The notes under the pieces were generated by a model. The model was not told where the DNA came from. It worked only from the letters and a program-made list of their open reading frames with translations, and did no database searches. A stretch of DNA of 7,423 nt from Desulfovibrio sp. (GTDB lineage Bacteria; Desulfobacterota; Desulfovibrionia; Desulfovibrionales; Desulfovibrionaceae): positions 1 through 7,423 of the forward strand of contig JAAUYX010000096.1 of NCBI GenBank assembly GCA_014804905.1, written 5' to 3'. Positions within the stretch are counted from its first letter, which is position 1. Each line of letters starts with the position of its first letter. Below, in pieces: positions 1 to 6,140 of this stretch. Made by a program: the position numbers and the translations under genes.

Positions 1-1285
1 CCACGGTGCCGCAAAAGACCAGCGGCTTGCCGAGATAGCGCTCGTCAAAGACCAGGGAGCCGTTGACCGTGGGGATGCCGGACTTGTTGCCGCCGTGTTC
101 CACGCCCTCGCGCACGCCCTCGAGCACGCGCCGCGGGTGCAGCAGGCGCGGCGGCAGCTCCTTGGCGTAGAAGGGCGAGGCGAAGCAGAACACGTCCGTA
201 TTGCAGATGAGCTCCGCGCCCATGCCCGTGCCCATGGGGTCGCGGTTGACGCCCACGATGCCCGTGAGCGCGCCGCCGTAGGGGTCCAGCGCGGAGGGGC
301 TGTTGTGCGTCTCCACCTTGATGCAGGCGTCGTAGCCGTTGATGAACGCGATGACGCCGGCATTGTCCTTGAACACGGACTTGCAGTAGTCCTTGTCGCC
401 CCGGCGCTCGCGCAATATGGCCGTGGCGTCGCGGATGCAGGTCTTGTAGAGATTGTCCACGCGCTCGCGGCGTCCCGTGTCCTCGTCTTTATAGTCGATG
501 GCCGAGGCAAATATCTTGTGCTTGCAGTGCTCGGACCAAGTCTGCGCCAGGGCCTCCATTTCCACATCCGTGGGGTCTGCGGGGAGACCCGCTTGCGCGC
601 GGGCGGCCGCAATGTCCGGCCTTACGAAATGGTCGCGGATGACGTGGAGCTCGTCGAGGTTGAGCGCCCAGGTGTTGGCGCGGCTCGCGGCGAGGAGCTC
701 GGCGTCGCTCATGGAGGAGAGCGGCACCACGGCCACGTCCGCGCGCGCCTCGCCCGTGACGCGGGCGGCCTGCGGCGGAAAGTCCGGCTCCGCGGCCCAT
801 TCGGCGGCGCTCTTGTTGCGGAAGCGCTGGATGAGGGTGTTGCAGAGCAGGTCGCGGGCGATGGTCTCCACCTGCGCGCGGTCAAGCGGCGCGGAAGCGT
901 CATTGCGGATGCGGTACTGGAGGGCGGTATAGACGGCGAGGCTCTCGCGCGGGACGCCCAGCACCATGGCCGCCGTGTCGCGCGCGGTGCGGCCCTCGTT
1001 GTCCGTGACGCCGGGGCGGAAGCCGACCTCGATATACCAGTCCGGCAGGGGCTCAAGCGGCGCAAGTGTGCCCAGGGCCGCGCGCTGGAGGATGGGGTCG
1101 TGCCAGACGGCGTCCTCGAGCAGGCGGCGCGCCTGGGCCTCGTCAAGACCGTCGGCGGTAAAGACCTTGACAAGGCGTACCTGGCCCACGGCAAGGCCCA
1201 GGGCCGCGCGGATGCGCTCCGCCACCTTGCGCCCCTGGACGTCCTCCAGACCGGGCCTCGGCCCCGCTTCCAGACGGTAGAGCAT
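1..1285 (-). CDS. purL: Phosphoribosylformylglycinamidine synthase PurL, N-terminal 428 residues (3' end outside window)
   Basis: FGAM synthase converts FGAR to FGAM with ATP and ammonia from glutamine, the fourth step of de novo purine synthesis in the cytoplasm. The frame is open from the ATG at 1285 to the window edge. AAAGGAG at 1297-1291 sits five bases upstream, which fixes the start. Residues about 1-80 and 83-155 look like two PurS-type modules; the second carries a PGVTDNEGR stretch typical of PurS. The PurL linker signature TWSEHCKHK lies at about 249-257. The substrate/ATP loop KVETHNSPSA is at about 323-332 and GNKSGIPTVNG at about 399-409. No frameshift is seen. The rest of the catalytic region should lie beyond the edge; whether a glutaminase domain is attached cannot be seen. 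It is preceded by 334 bases of structured non-coding DNA and is probably transcribed on its own. The family call is very secure; the double PurS reading is from my own comparison. Confidence 0.96.
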   Translation of the reverse strand, partial: MLYRLEAGPRPGLEDVQGRKVAERIRAALGLAVGQVRLVKVFTADGLDEAQARRLLEDAVWHDPILQRAALGTLAPLEPLPDWYIEVGFRPGVTDNEGRTARDTAAMVLGVPRESLAVYTALQYRIRNDASAPLDRAQVETIARDLLCNTLIQRFRNKSAAEWAAEPDFPPQAARVTGEARADVAVVPLSSMSDAELLAASRANTWALNLDELHVIRDHFVRPDIAAARAQAGLPADPTDVEMEALAQTWSEHCKHKIFASAIDYKDEDTGRRERVDNLYKTCIRDATAILRERRGDKDYCKSVFKDNAGVIAFINGYDACIKVETHNSPSALDPYGGALTGIVGVNRDPMGTGMGAELICNTDVFCFASPFYAKELPPRLLHPRRVLEGVREGVEHGGNKSGIPTVNGSLVFDERYLGKPLVFCGTV

Positions 1286-1290
1286 GACCA

Positions 1291-1297
1291 CTCCTTT
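1291..1297 (-). promoter_or_regulatory. Ribosome binding site of purL
   Basis: The minus strand reads AAAGGAG, five bases before the ATG at 1285. It is the strongest Shine-Dalgarno match near the gene start and supports that ATG. Confidence 0.75.
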
Positions 1298-1312
1298 GCT
1301 CGTATTTATGCC

Positions 1313-1329
1313 TCCGGCGTCGGGCCGGA
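1313..1329 (-). other. Small hairpin just upstream of the purL ribosome binding site
   Basis: On the minus strand TCCGGC and GCCGGA form a perfect 6-bp stem around a 5-base loop, ending about 15 bases before the AAAGGAG site. No T-run follows, so it is not a terminator. It may only reflect GC-rich composition, or it may shape the purL leader. Confidence 0.35.
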
Positions 1330-1359
1330 TTCTGCTTGGCTTTGTCGTGAACCCGCGTA

Positions 1360-1392
1360 GCGGTGATGCAGCGCAGCGCTTGCTGCCACCGC
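1360..1392 (-). other. Stable stem-loop in the purL leader region
   Basis: GCGGTG (1360-1365) pairs with CACCGC (1387-1392), and GCAGC (1368-1372) pairs with GCTGC (1382-1386). The result is an 11-bp stem with a two-base bulge. It lies about 75 bases upstream of the purL start. I find no purine riboswitch consensus around it. It could be a leader structure; a function is not shown. Confidence 0.4.
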
Positions 1393-1421
1393 AATGCCGA
1401 AATTATCCGTCAAAAACAGCC

Positions 1422-1517
1422 TTTTAGGTTCCGGCTACGTCAGAGAAAAATTTCCTCGGTCGAGTACTTAAGTACACTCCCTTCGGAAATTTTTATCTTC
1501 CTTGCCGGAACCTAAAA
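1422..1517. repeat. 96-bp imperfect palindrome with three nested inverted repeats
   Basis: The outer arms are exact over 14 bases: TTTTAGGTTCCGGC at 1422-1435 and its complement at 1504-1517. Inner arms AAAAATTTCC (1446-1455) and GGAAATTTTT (1485-1494) are complementary over 10 bases, offset by one base. The centre is the perfect 12-bp palindrome GTACTTAAGTAC at 1464-1475. Outer arms and core share the axis at 1469.5, so this is one nested structure rather than chance repeats. As RNA or cruciform DNA it would form a long interrupted hairpin. It is AT-rich inside GC-rich surroundings. Possible roles are a transcript-end structure, a protein-binding site, or a non-autonomous repeat copied around the genome. 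I cannot tell which from one copy. Confidence 0.8.
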
Positions 1518-1605
1518 ATCTTATTTTTTAGGATTCTTCCGGCACCAGCACCCGTCTTCCGCTTCGCTCCAGACGGGAAGTGGAAGCCTCCCTGCCAGAA
1601 GAACC
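1503..1605. repeat. Linked inverted repeats forming structures alternative to the palindrome
   Basis: The right arm of the palindrome (TGCCGGAACCTAAAAA, 1503-1518) also pairs with 1525-1544: TTTTTAGG at 1525-1532 and CCGGCA at 1539-1544, separated by ATTCTT. The stretch at 1531-1544 can instead pair with TGCCAGAAGAACC at 1593-1605. Inside that second hairpin CCCGTCT (1551-1557) pairs with AGACGGG (1571-1577). Four related arms therefore exist, and the middle two each have two possible partners. The pairings are read directly from the sequence; any switching role is inference. Confidence 0.65.
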
Positions 1606-1619
1606 GTGGCTTTTCTTCA

Positions 1620-2591
1620 TCAGTGCCTGCGGTCGCGGACATAGTCCGTCATTTCCATAAGCACGGGCCGCTCCGGGCCGTCGGGGAGACGCATGAGCGC
1701 CTTGCGCGCCGCTTCGAGATAGTCCTGGGCTTCCTCGCGGGCGCGGCGGTCAAAGCCGCCCTCGCGCACGCGCAGGGAAATCTCGGCCGCGTCTGCCGCG
1801 CTCATGAGGCCGCAGACAAAGGCCGCGTCAAAGGCCGCGCGCTCGTTTTCCGCAAGGTTCAGCCGGTAGAAGCGCAGGGGCGGCGTGAGTTTGCCCTCGC
1901 GCACGTCGCCGCCCGTGGGCTTGCCCGTCTCCTCCGCGGGCGCGAAATCCAGCGCGTCGTCCACGATCTGGAAGGCCATGCCGAGATTTTCGCCATAGTC
2001 GGCGGCCGCCCTCACGGCGTCCGGCGCGGCGTTTGCGGCCAGCGCCCCGAGCTCGCAGGCGGCCGCGATGAGCGCCGCGGTCTTGCCGCGCACGATGGCC
2101 GCATATTCCTCGGCGCTCACGTCCACGCGGCGCTGGGCCGCGATTTCCAGAATTTCGCCCGCCGCTGTCTCGCTGGTGGCGGTGGAGAAGCAGCGACAGA
2201 GGCGCGGGTCGCCGAAATCCGCCACCTGGGCGTTGGCCCCGGAAAGCAGGGCATCGCCCGCGAGGATGGCCTGGGTCACGCCGAAGCTGGTATGCGCGGC
2301 CGCCTTGCCGCGGCGGCTCGCCGCATCGTCGAGCACATCGTCGTGGAGCAGCGTCGCCGCGTGGAGCATTTCCATGGTCACGGCGAGGTCATAGATGCGC
2401 TCGCCCGCATCGCCCAGAAGCCGCGCCATGAGCACGGTGAGGAAGGGCCGGAGCCGCTTGCCGCCGGCTTCGAGAATATGGCGCGCCACGGGGCGCACGG
2501 GCTCGGGGAGCCTTTCCGTGGCGCGGGCCAGGGCCGCGCCGATGGGGGGAAGCTCCTCTGCGAGCCGCTGTTTCAGAAGCGTTTCAGGCAT
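1620..2591 (-). CDS. Long-chain polyprenyl diphosphate synthase (IspB/HepT-like, trans-prenyltransferase)
   Basis: It adds isopentenyl diphosphate units to an allylic primer to build the all-trans chain used as the menaquinone tail. The protein has 323 residues, normal for the family. GGKRLRP at 43-49 binds diphosphate. The first Asp-rich motif is DDVLD at 84-88, preceded by ATLLH, with RRG just after. The second is DDALD at 211-215, preceded by FQIV. The small residue Ala five positions before the first motif agrees with a long-chain enzyme, as in IspB, rather than FPP synthase. The start is the ATG at 2591, with AAGGAG 12 bases upstream, a somewhat long spacing. It follows mqnB by 51 bases in the same direction and is probably co-transcribed with it. 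Its TGA shares one base with an ATG of a doubtful 30-codon frame. Exact chain length cannot be read from the sequence. Confidence 0.93.
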   Translation of the reverse strand: MPETLLKQRLAEELPPIGAALARATERLPEPVRPVARHILEAGGKRLRPFLTVLMARLLGDAGERIYDLAVTMEMLHAATLLHDDVLDDAASRRGKAAAHTSFGVTQAILAGDALLSGANAQVADFGDPRLCRCFSTATSETAAGEILEIAAQRRVDVSAEEYAAIVRGKTAALIAAACELGALAANAAPDAVRAAADYGENLGMAFQIVDDALDFAPAEETGKPTGGDVREGKLTPPLRFYRLNLAENERAAFDAAFVCGLMSAADAAEISLRVREGGFDRRAREEAQDYLEAARKALMRLPDGPERPVLMEMTDYVRDRRH

Positions 2592-2642
2592 GGTCTTGCT
2601 GTTCTCCTTGCGGCCCCGCGTCCGTGCCGCCGCGGCGGCCGC

Positions 2643-3391
2643 TCATGCCAGGCCGAGCGCGGGCAGGATGCCGCCGAGGGCGGCGAGCGCGCCGGGAAAA
2701 TCCTTTTCATCCGCGGCCCGCGGGCCCACCTTGTTGGAGACCGCGCGCACCTCCACGCAGGGCACGCCGGCGCGGGCGCAGGCATAGGCCACGGCAAAGC
2801 CTTCCATGTTTTCGAGCTCCGCCCGGTGCCGGTTGGCCATTTCCCGCGCGCGGGCGAAACTGGCGCTCACCCCGGCCACCGTGAGCGAGCGCCGGGGCAA
2901 AAAGGCGCCGGGCGCGGGATCGCGCCGGGCCACAGCGCCCGCATCGGCGAGGCGCAGGCGGTCATACACGTCTTCCGGCGCGCCGTCGGCCTTGCGCCAC
3001 TGGGGATAGCTGAAGGCCCGCGCCGTGACCGAGCTGCCGTCATTGAGGCCGTATTCCGGCCAGATTTCCTCCTCCACCAGGCAGAGGGCGCGGAGCGGCG
3101 TCGCCTCAAGGTCAAAGGCCCCGGCGAGGCCCAGATTGAGCACCGCGCCGATGCGCCACGACGTCGCCCCGTCCTTTCCGCCCGCGCTGGTGAGGCCGAA
3201 GCAGAAGCCCAGAGCCAGGGCCGCGTTCACCGGACCCACCCCGGTGACGCAGAAAAGCGCCTCGCGCCCCTTGAGGCGCACGGGCACGGGCGTGAGCTCG
3301 CGCAGAGCGTCCTCGGTGACGAGGCCCGGCGCCGCGTGGGCCAGTTCGGCCGCGGTGGCCGCGCAGACGAGGAGCGCCGCCCCCTCGGGCA

Positions 3392-3392
<1 letters not shown>
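2643..3392 (-). CDS. mqnB: Futalosine hydrolase MqnB
   Basis: MqnB cleaves futalosine to dehypoxanthinyl futalosine and hypoxanthine, an early step of the futalosine route to menaquinone. The 249-residue protein has the nucleoside phosphorylase/MTA-SAH nucleosidase fold signatures: GVGPVNA at 51-57, NLGLAGAF at 86-93, ENMEGFA at 194-200 (base/ribose recognition with the conserved Glu) and VSNKVGPR at 218-225. The Asn in VSN stands where MTA/SAH nucleosidase has its catalytic Asp (SD). EEIWPEYGL at 108-116 fits MqnB rather than MTA nucleosidase. The start is GTG, overlapping the upstream TAG by one base; GGAGG five bases before it supports this choice. The 51-base gap to the polyprenyl synthase and the shared pathway suggest one transcript. 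Alternative: another purine nucleosidase, less likely given the menaquinone neighbours. Confidence 0.9.
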
Positions 3393-4705
<1,313 letters not shown>

Positions 4706-4718
4706 GCGTTTTCCCCTG

Positions 4719-4735
4719 CCGGGCTGCGCGCCCGG
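4719..4735 (-). other. Hairpin in the leader of the dehydrogenase gene
   Basis: CCGGGC and GCCCGG form a 6-bp stem around a 5-base loop. On the minus strand it ends about 13 bases before the ATG at 4705 and directly before the weak AGGGGA binding site. It could hinder or guide initiation; this is inference. Confidence 0.35.
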
Positions 4736-4738
4736 GGC

Positions 4739-4767
4739 TTTACAAAAGCGGGATTTTCCCGCACCAA
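4739..4767 (-). promoter_or_regulatory. Candidate promoter overlapping a perfect palindrome, upstream of the dehydrogenase gene
   Basis: On the minus strand TTGGTG (4767-4762) and TGTAAA (4744-4739) are 17 bases apart, a modest sigma70-type match. Within the spacer lies GCGGGA-TTT-TCCCGC (4748-4762), a perfect 6-bp inverted repeat with a 3-base loop, followed on the minus strand by TTTTG. The same bases could therefore be a weak terminator for ubiE instead of, or as well as, an operator at a promoter. The position between the divergent dehydrogenase and DUF2065 genes fits a control region. Confidence 0.35.
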
Positions 4768-4772
4768 GGGGC

Positions 4773-4967
4773 ATGGATTTCGACCTGCCCCTTCTGCTTC
4801 GCGCTCTGGGCCTCGCGCTCGTGCTTGAGGGCCTGTGCTGGGCGCTTTTCCCCGCCGGGATGCGCCGCGCCATGCGCCTTTTGCTGCGCGAGCCGGACGC
4901 GGGCCTGCGCGGCGCGGGCCTTGCCGCCGTGGCGGCCGGGCTCATCCTCGTCTGGCTCGCCGTGTAG
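4773..4967 (+). CDS. DUF2065 (YjeT-like) small inner-membrane protein
   Basis: The 64-residue product resembles the DUF2065 family, whose E. coli member YjeT has about 65 residues and no established function. The N-terminal hydrophobic helix spans about 7-26 and contains the family hallmark ALVLEGL, followed by a Phe-Pro turn. A basic stretch RRAMRLLLRE lies at 31-40. A second hydrophobic helix runs from about 46 to 63. Two membrane spans are expected. The ATG at 4773 is chosen because the family start falls there; AAGGGG is only one base from the ATG, unusually close, and an in-frame ATG at 4704 would add 23 unlike residues. It is the only plus-strand gene, divergent from the dehydrogenase (67 bases between starts) and convergent with ubiE, whose stop is 6 bases away. 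Confidence 0.8.
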   Translation: MDFDLPLLLRALGLALVLEGLCWALFPAGMRRAMRLLLREPDAGLRGAGLAAVAAGLILVWLAV

Positions 4968-4987
4968 CGGCCATCAGGCCGCCTTTT
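4967..4987 (+). terminator. Intrinsic terminator of the DUF2065 gene, overlapping the ubiE stop
   Basis: GCGGCC (4967-4972) and GGCCGC (4977-4982) form a perfect 6-bp GC stem with an ATCA loop, followed by CTTTT. The stem begins at the last base of the DUF2065 stop codon. The ubiE stop (minus strand, 4976-4974) lies in the loop. There is no T-run on the minus side, so it acts only on plus-strand transcripts. Confidence 0.6.
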
Positions 4988-5702
4988 CCCCCACATGCAG
5001 GCAGACGATGCCCGAAGTCAGCTTCTTGTACCACACGCGCGCAAAACCGGCCGCGCGCATTTCCGCCGCCAGTTCCTCGGCCGTGGGAAAGGCGCGGATG
5101 CTCTCCGCCAGGTAGCCGTAGGCGCCGTCGCGCGAAAAGGCCCTGCCCACCAGCGGCAGCAGGTGGTTCAGGTAGGCGTTGTAGACGCCGCCCCAGATGC
5201 GCTCCCGCCCAGAGCCGAACTCAAGGATGCAGGCGCGGCCCCCAGGTCTGAGCACGCGGAGCATCTCGGCGAAGGCCGCACCCCGCGGCGTGATGTTGCG
5301 GATGCCGAAGGCCATGGTGATGCAGGCGGCCGCGCCGTCCCGGAGGGGGAGCTTTCGCGCGTCCGCGGCCACGGGCAGGATGCGGCGGCGGTTCTCCCCC
5401 TTGAGTTTGGGCAGCCCGTGGGCCAGCATGGGCGGGCAGAAATCCATGGCCGCCACCGTGGCCTCCGGCGCCACGCGCCGCAGGGCGAGGGCCACGTCCA
5501 GCGTGCCCGCGGCCAGGTCCAGTGCGAGGCCGTCGCCGGGCCGCGCGCTCAACGCGAGCTCGCGCCGCCAGCGCTGGTCAATGCCCAGGCTGAGGAGGCG
5601 GTTGAGGAAGTCATACCACGAGGCAATGCGCCCGAACATGCGCGCCACGGCGGCGTCGTGGTCCGGGCCGCCCTCCGGCGTCGGCAGCGCGCCGCCGTTC
5701 AT
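4974..5702 (-). CDS. ubiE: Demethylmenaquinone methyltransferase UbiE/MenG
   Basis: This SAM-dependent C-methyltransferase makes menaquinone from demethylmenaquinone, the last step shared by the classical and futalosine routes. The 242-residue protein has the UbiE N-terminal signature MFGRIASWYDFLNRLLS at 22-38, SAM motif I as LDLAAGTLDVAL at 61-72, FGIRN at 132-136, LRPGG at 151-155, LEFG at 160-163, YLAESIRAFP at 197-206 and the C-terminal KKLTSGIVCLHVG at 226-238. Motif I reads AGTLD where most UbiE proteins have CGTGD. The ATG at 5702 overlaps the stop of the upstream small gene (ATGA), with GGAGA nine bases before it. In a genome that also has mqnB, MenG is the more fitting role; ubiquinone synthesis is not expected here. 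Confidence 0.94.
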   Translation of the reverse strand: MNGGALPTPEGGPDHDAAVARMFGRIASWYDFLNRLLSLGIDQRWRRELALSARPGDGLALDLAAGTLDVALALRRVAPEATVAAMDFCPPMLAHGLPKLKGENRRRILPVAADARKLPLRDGAAACITMAFGIRNITPRGAAFAEMLRVLRPGGRACILEFGSGRERIWGGVYNAYLNHLLPLVGRAFSRDGAYGYLAESIRAFPTAEELAAEMRAAGFARVWYKKLTSGIVCLHVGEKAA

Positions 5703-5929
5703 TCCCGGTCTCCGGCGCCCTTGCCGCCGTCCTTGCGCGGGGGCTTGCGGCTCTCCTCAGCCTCGCCGCCCGCGCCCAAATGCGCGGATTCGGCAATGGC
5801 ACGGGCCACCACGCCATAGACGGCCGGAAATATCTCCGCGAAATTTCCCGGCGAAACGGTGCGCGTCTCGATGAACTTGGCGGTCAGTTCCTTGGCCACC
5901 TGAAGGGCTTCCCTGCTGTCCTTGTCCAC
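5699..5929 (-). CDS. Small conserved-looking protein of unknown function coupled to ubiE
   Basis: I do not recognise a named family. The 76-residue product begins MDKDSREALQVAKELTAKFI, runs through VSPGNFAEIFPAVYGVV (25-41) and ends in a charged, Gly/Lys-rich tail (54-76). The first 45 residues look like a compact helical domain; the pattern recalls the N-terminal helices of Ros/MucR proteins, but the zinc finger is absent. No signal peptide or membrane segment is seen. The start is the GTG at 5929, the first reasonable start downstream of the promoter at 6134-6106. The frame stays open farther upstream, but that part overlaps the neighbouring gene in another frame. AAGG lies only two bases before the GTG, so the start is moderately certain. 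Its TGA overlaps the ubiE ATG by four bases (ATGA), indicating translational coupling. Confidence 0.65.
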   Translation of the reverse strand: MDKDSREALQVAKELTAKFIETRTVSPGNFAEIFPAVYGVVARAIAESAHLGAGGEAEESRKPPRKDGGKGAGDRE

Positions 5930-5943
5930 GGCCTTGTCATCCG

Positions 5944-5958
5944 CCCGGCAAAGCCGGG
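5944..5958 (-). other. Tight hairpin upstream of the small ubiE-linked gene
   Basis: CCCGGC and GCCGGG form a 6-bp stem with a 3-base loop, starting right after the T6 tract on the minus strand and ending 14 bases before the GTG. No T-run follows it. Its first arm could also pair with CGGG on the other side of the T6 tract, so it competes with the terminator-like stem. Confidence 0.45.
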
Positions 5959-5959
5959 G

Positions 5960-6019
5960 AAAAAACCCGTCCCTGGGGAATGGCCGCCGAGCCCACAGCG
6001 GGTCGCGCGCCTGGACGGG
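5960..6019 (-). terminator. Terminator- or attenuator-like hairpin with T6 in the ubiE leader
   Basis: On the minus strand CCCGTCC (6019-6013) pairs exactly with GGACGGG (5972-5966), and six T residues (5965-5960) follow immediately. The 40-base interior can form a second helix, CGACCC with GGGCTCG with one bulged C. It lies downstream of the promoter at 6134-6106 and about 30 bases before the GTG of the small gene. It would therefore act as an attenuator of the ubiE transcript or as a stop for read-through from the Ala-rich gene. The long loop makes the folding less certain than for a compact terminator. Confidence 0.45.
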
Positions 6020-6105
6020 GAAAAGAACGGAAACGAGAGCCCCCGCCCTTTTTGTTGGTTGCGTTCTGCGCCTGGGCCCGCGCGGAAGCGGCCCGAGGCG
6101 CGGCG

Positions 6106-6134
6106 AGCATAGGCCTTCCCGTGCCGGCTGGCAA
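6106..6134 (-). promoter_or_regulatory. Sigma70-type promoter of the small gene/ubiE transcript
   Basis: The minus strand has TTGCCA (6134-6129), a 17-base spacer, then TATGCT (6111-6106). This is five of six at -35 and four of six at -10 with ideal spacing. It starts seven bases past the stop of the Ala-rich gene. Transcription would start near 6099, giving a leader of roughly 170 bases before the GTG at 5929. Confidence 0.6.
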
Positions 6135-6140
6135 GCGGGC

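Larger units (their letters stand above)
1286..1619. other. 334-bp gene-free region between polyprenyl synthase and purL, rich in inverted repeats
   Basis: No protein family is recognisable here. From purL outwards it holds the small hairpin at 1313-1329, the stem-loop at 1360-1392, the 96-bp near-palindrome at 1422-1517 and the linked repeats up to 1605. The stretch from about 1400 to 1535 is clearly more AT-rich than the flanking genes. A GATAAT-like -10 hexamer occurs on the minus strand at 1407-1402, but I find no matching -35, so the purL promoter is not located with confidence. No classical GC-stem plus T-run terminator for the polyprenyl synthase gene is evident. Confidence 0.7.

Noticed and set aside
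95..1360. Long plus-strand open frame opposite purL (421 codons)
   Set aside because: It mirrors the minus-strand purL codons, shows no family motif, and is a product of high GC at third positions.
1286..1420. Purine riboswitch or PurR-type control upstream of purL
   Set aside because: I looked for the conserved riboswitch core and a clear operator but found neither; only generic hairpins are present.
2626..2639. Perfect palindrome GCCGCCGCGGCGGC between mqnB and polyprenyl synthase
   Set aside because: Only a short stem is possible once a loop is allowed, no T-run follows, and GC-rich repeats of this kind arise by chance here.
4706..4996. N-terminal extension of the dehydrogenase frame up to 4996
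   Set aside because: The extra 97 codons are Arg/Ser-rich and unlike the family, overlap the DUF2065 gene and the ubiE end, and the Rossmann motif begins properly after the ATG at 4705.
4995..5819. 274-codon plus-strand open frame opposite ubiE
   Set aside because: Shadow of ubiE with no recognisable features.
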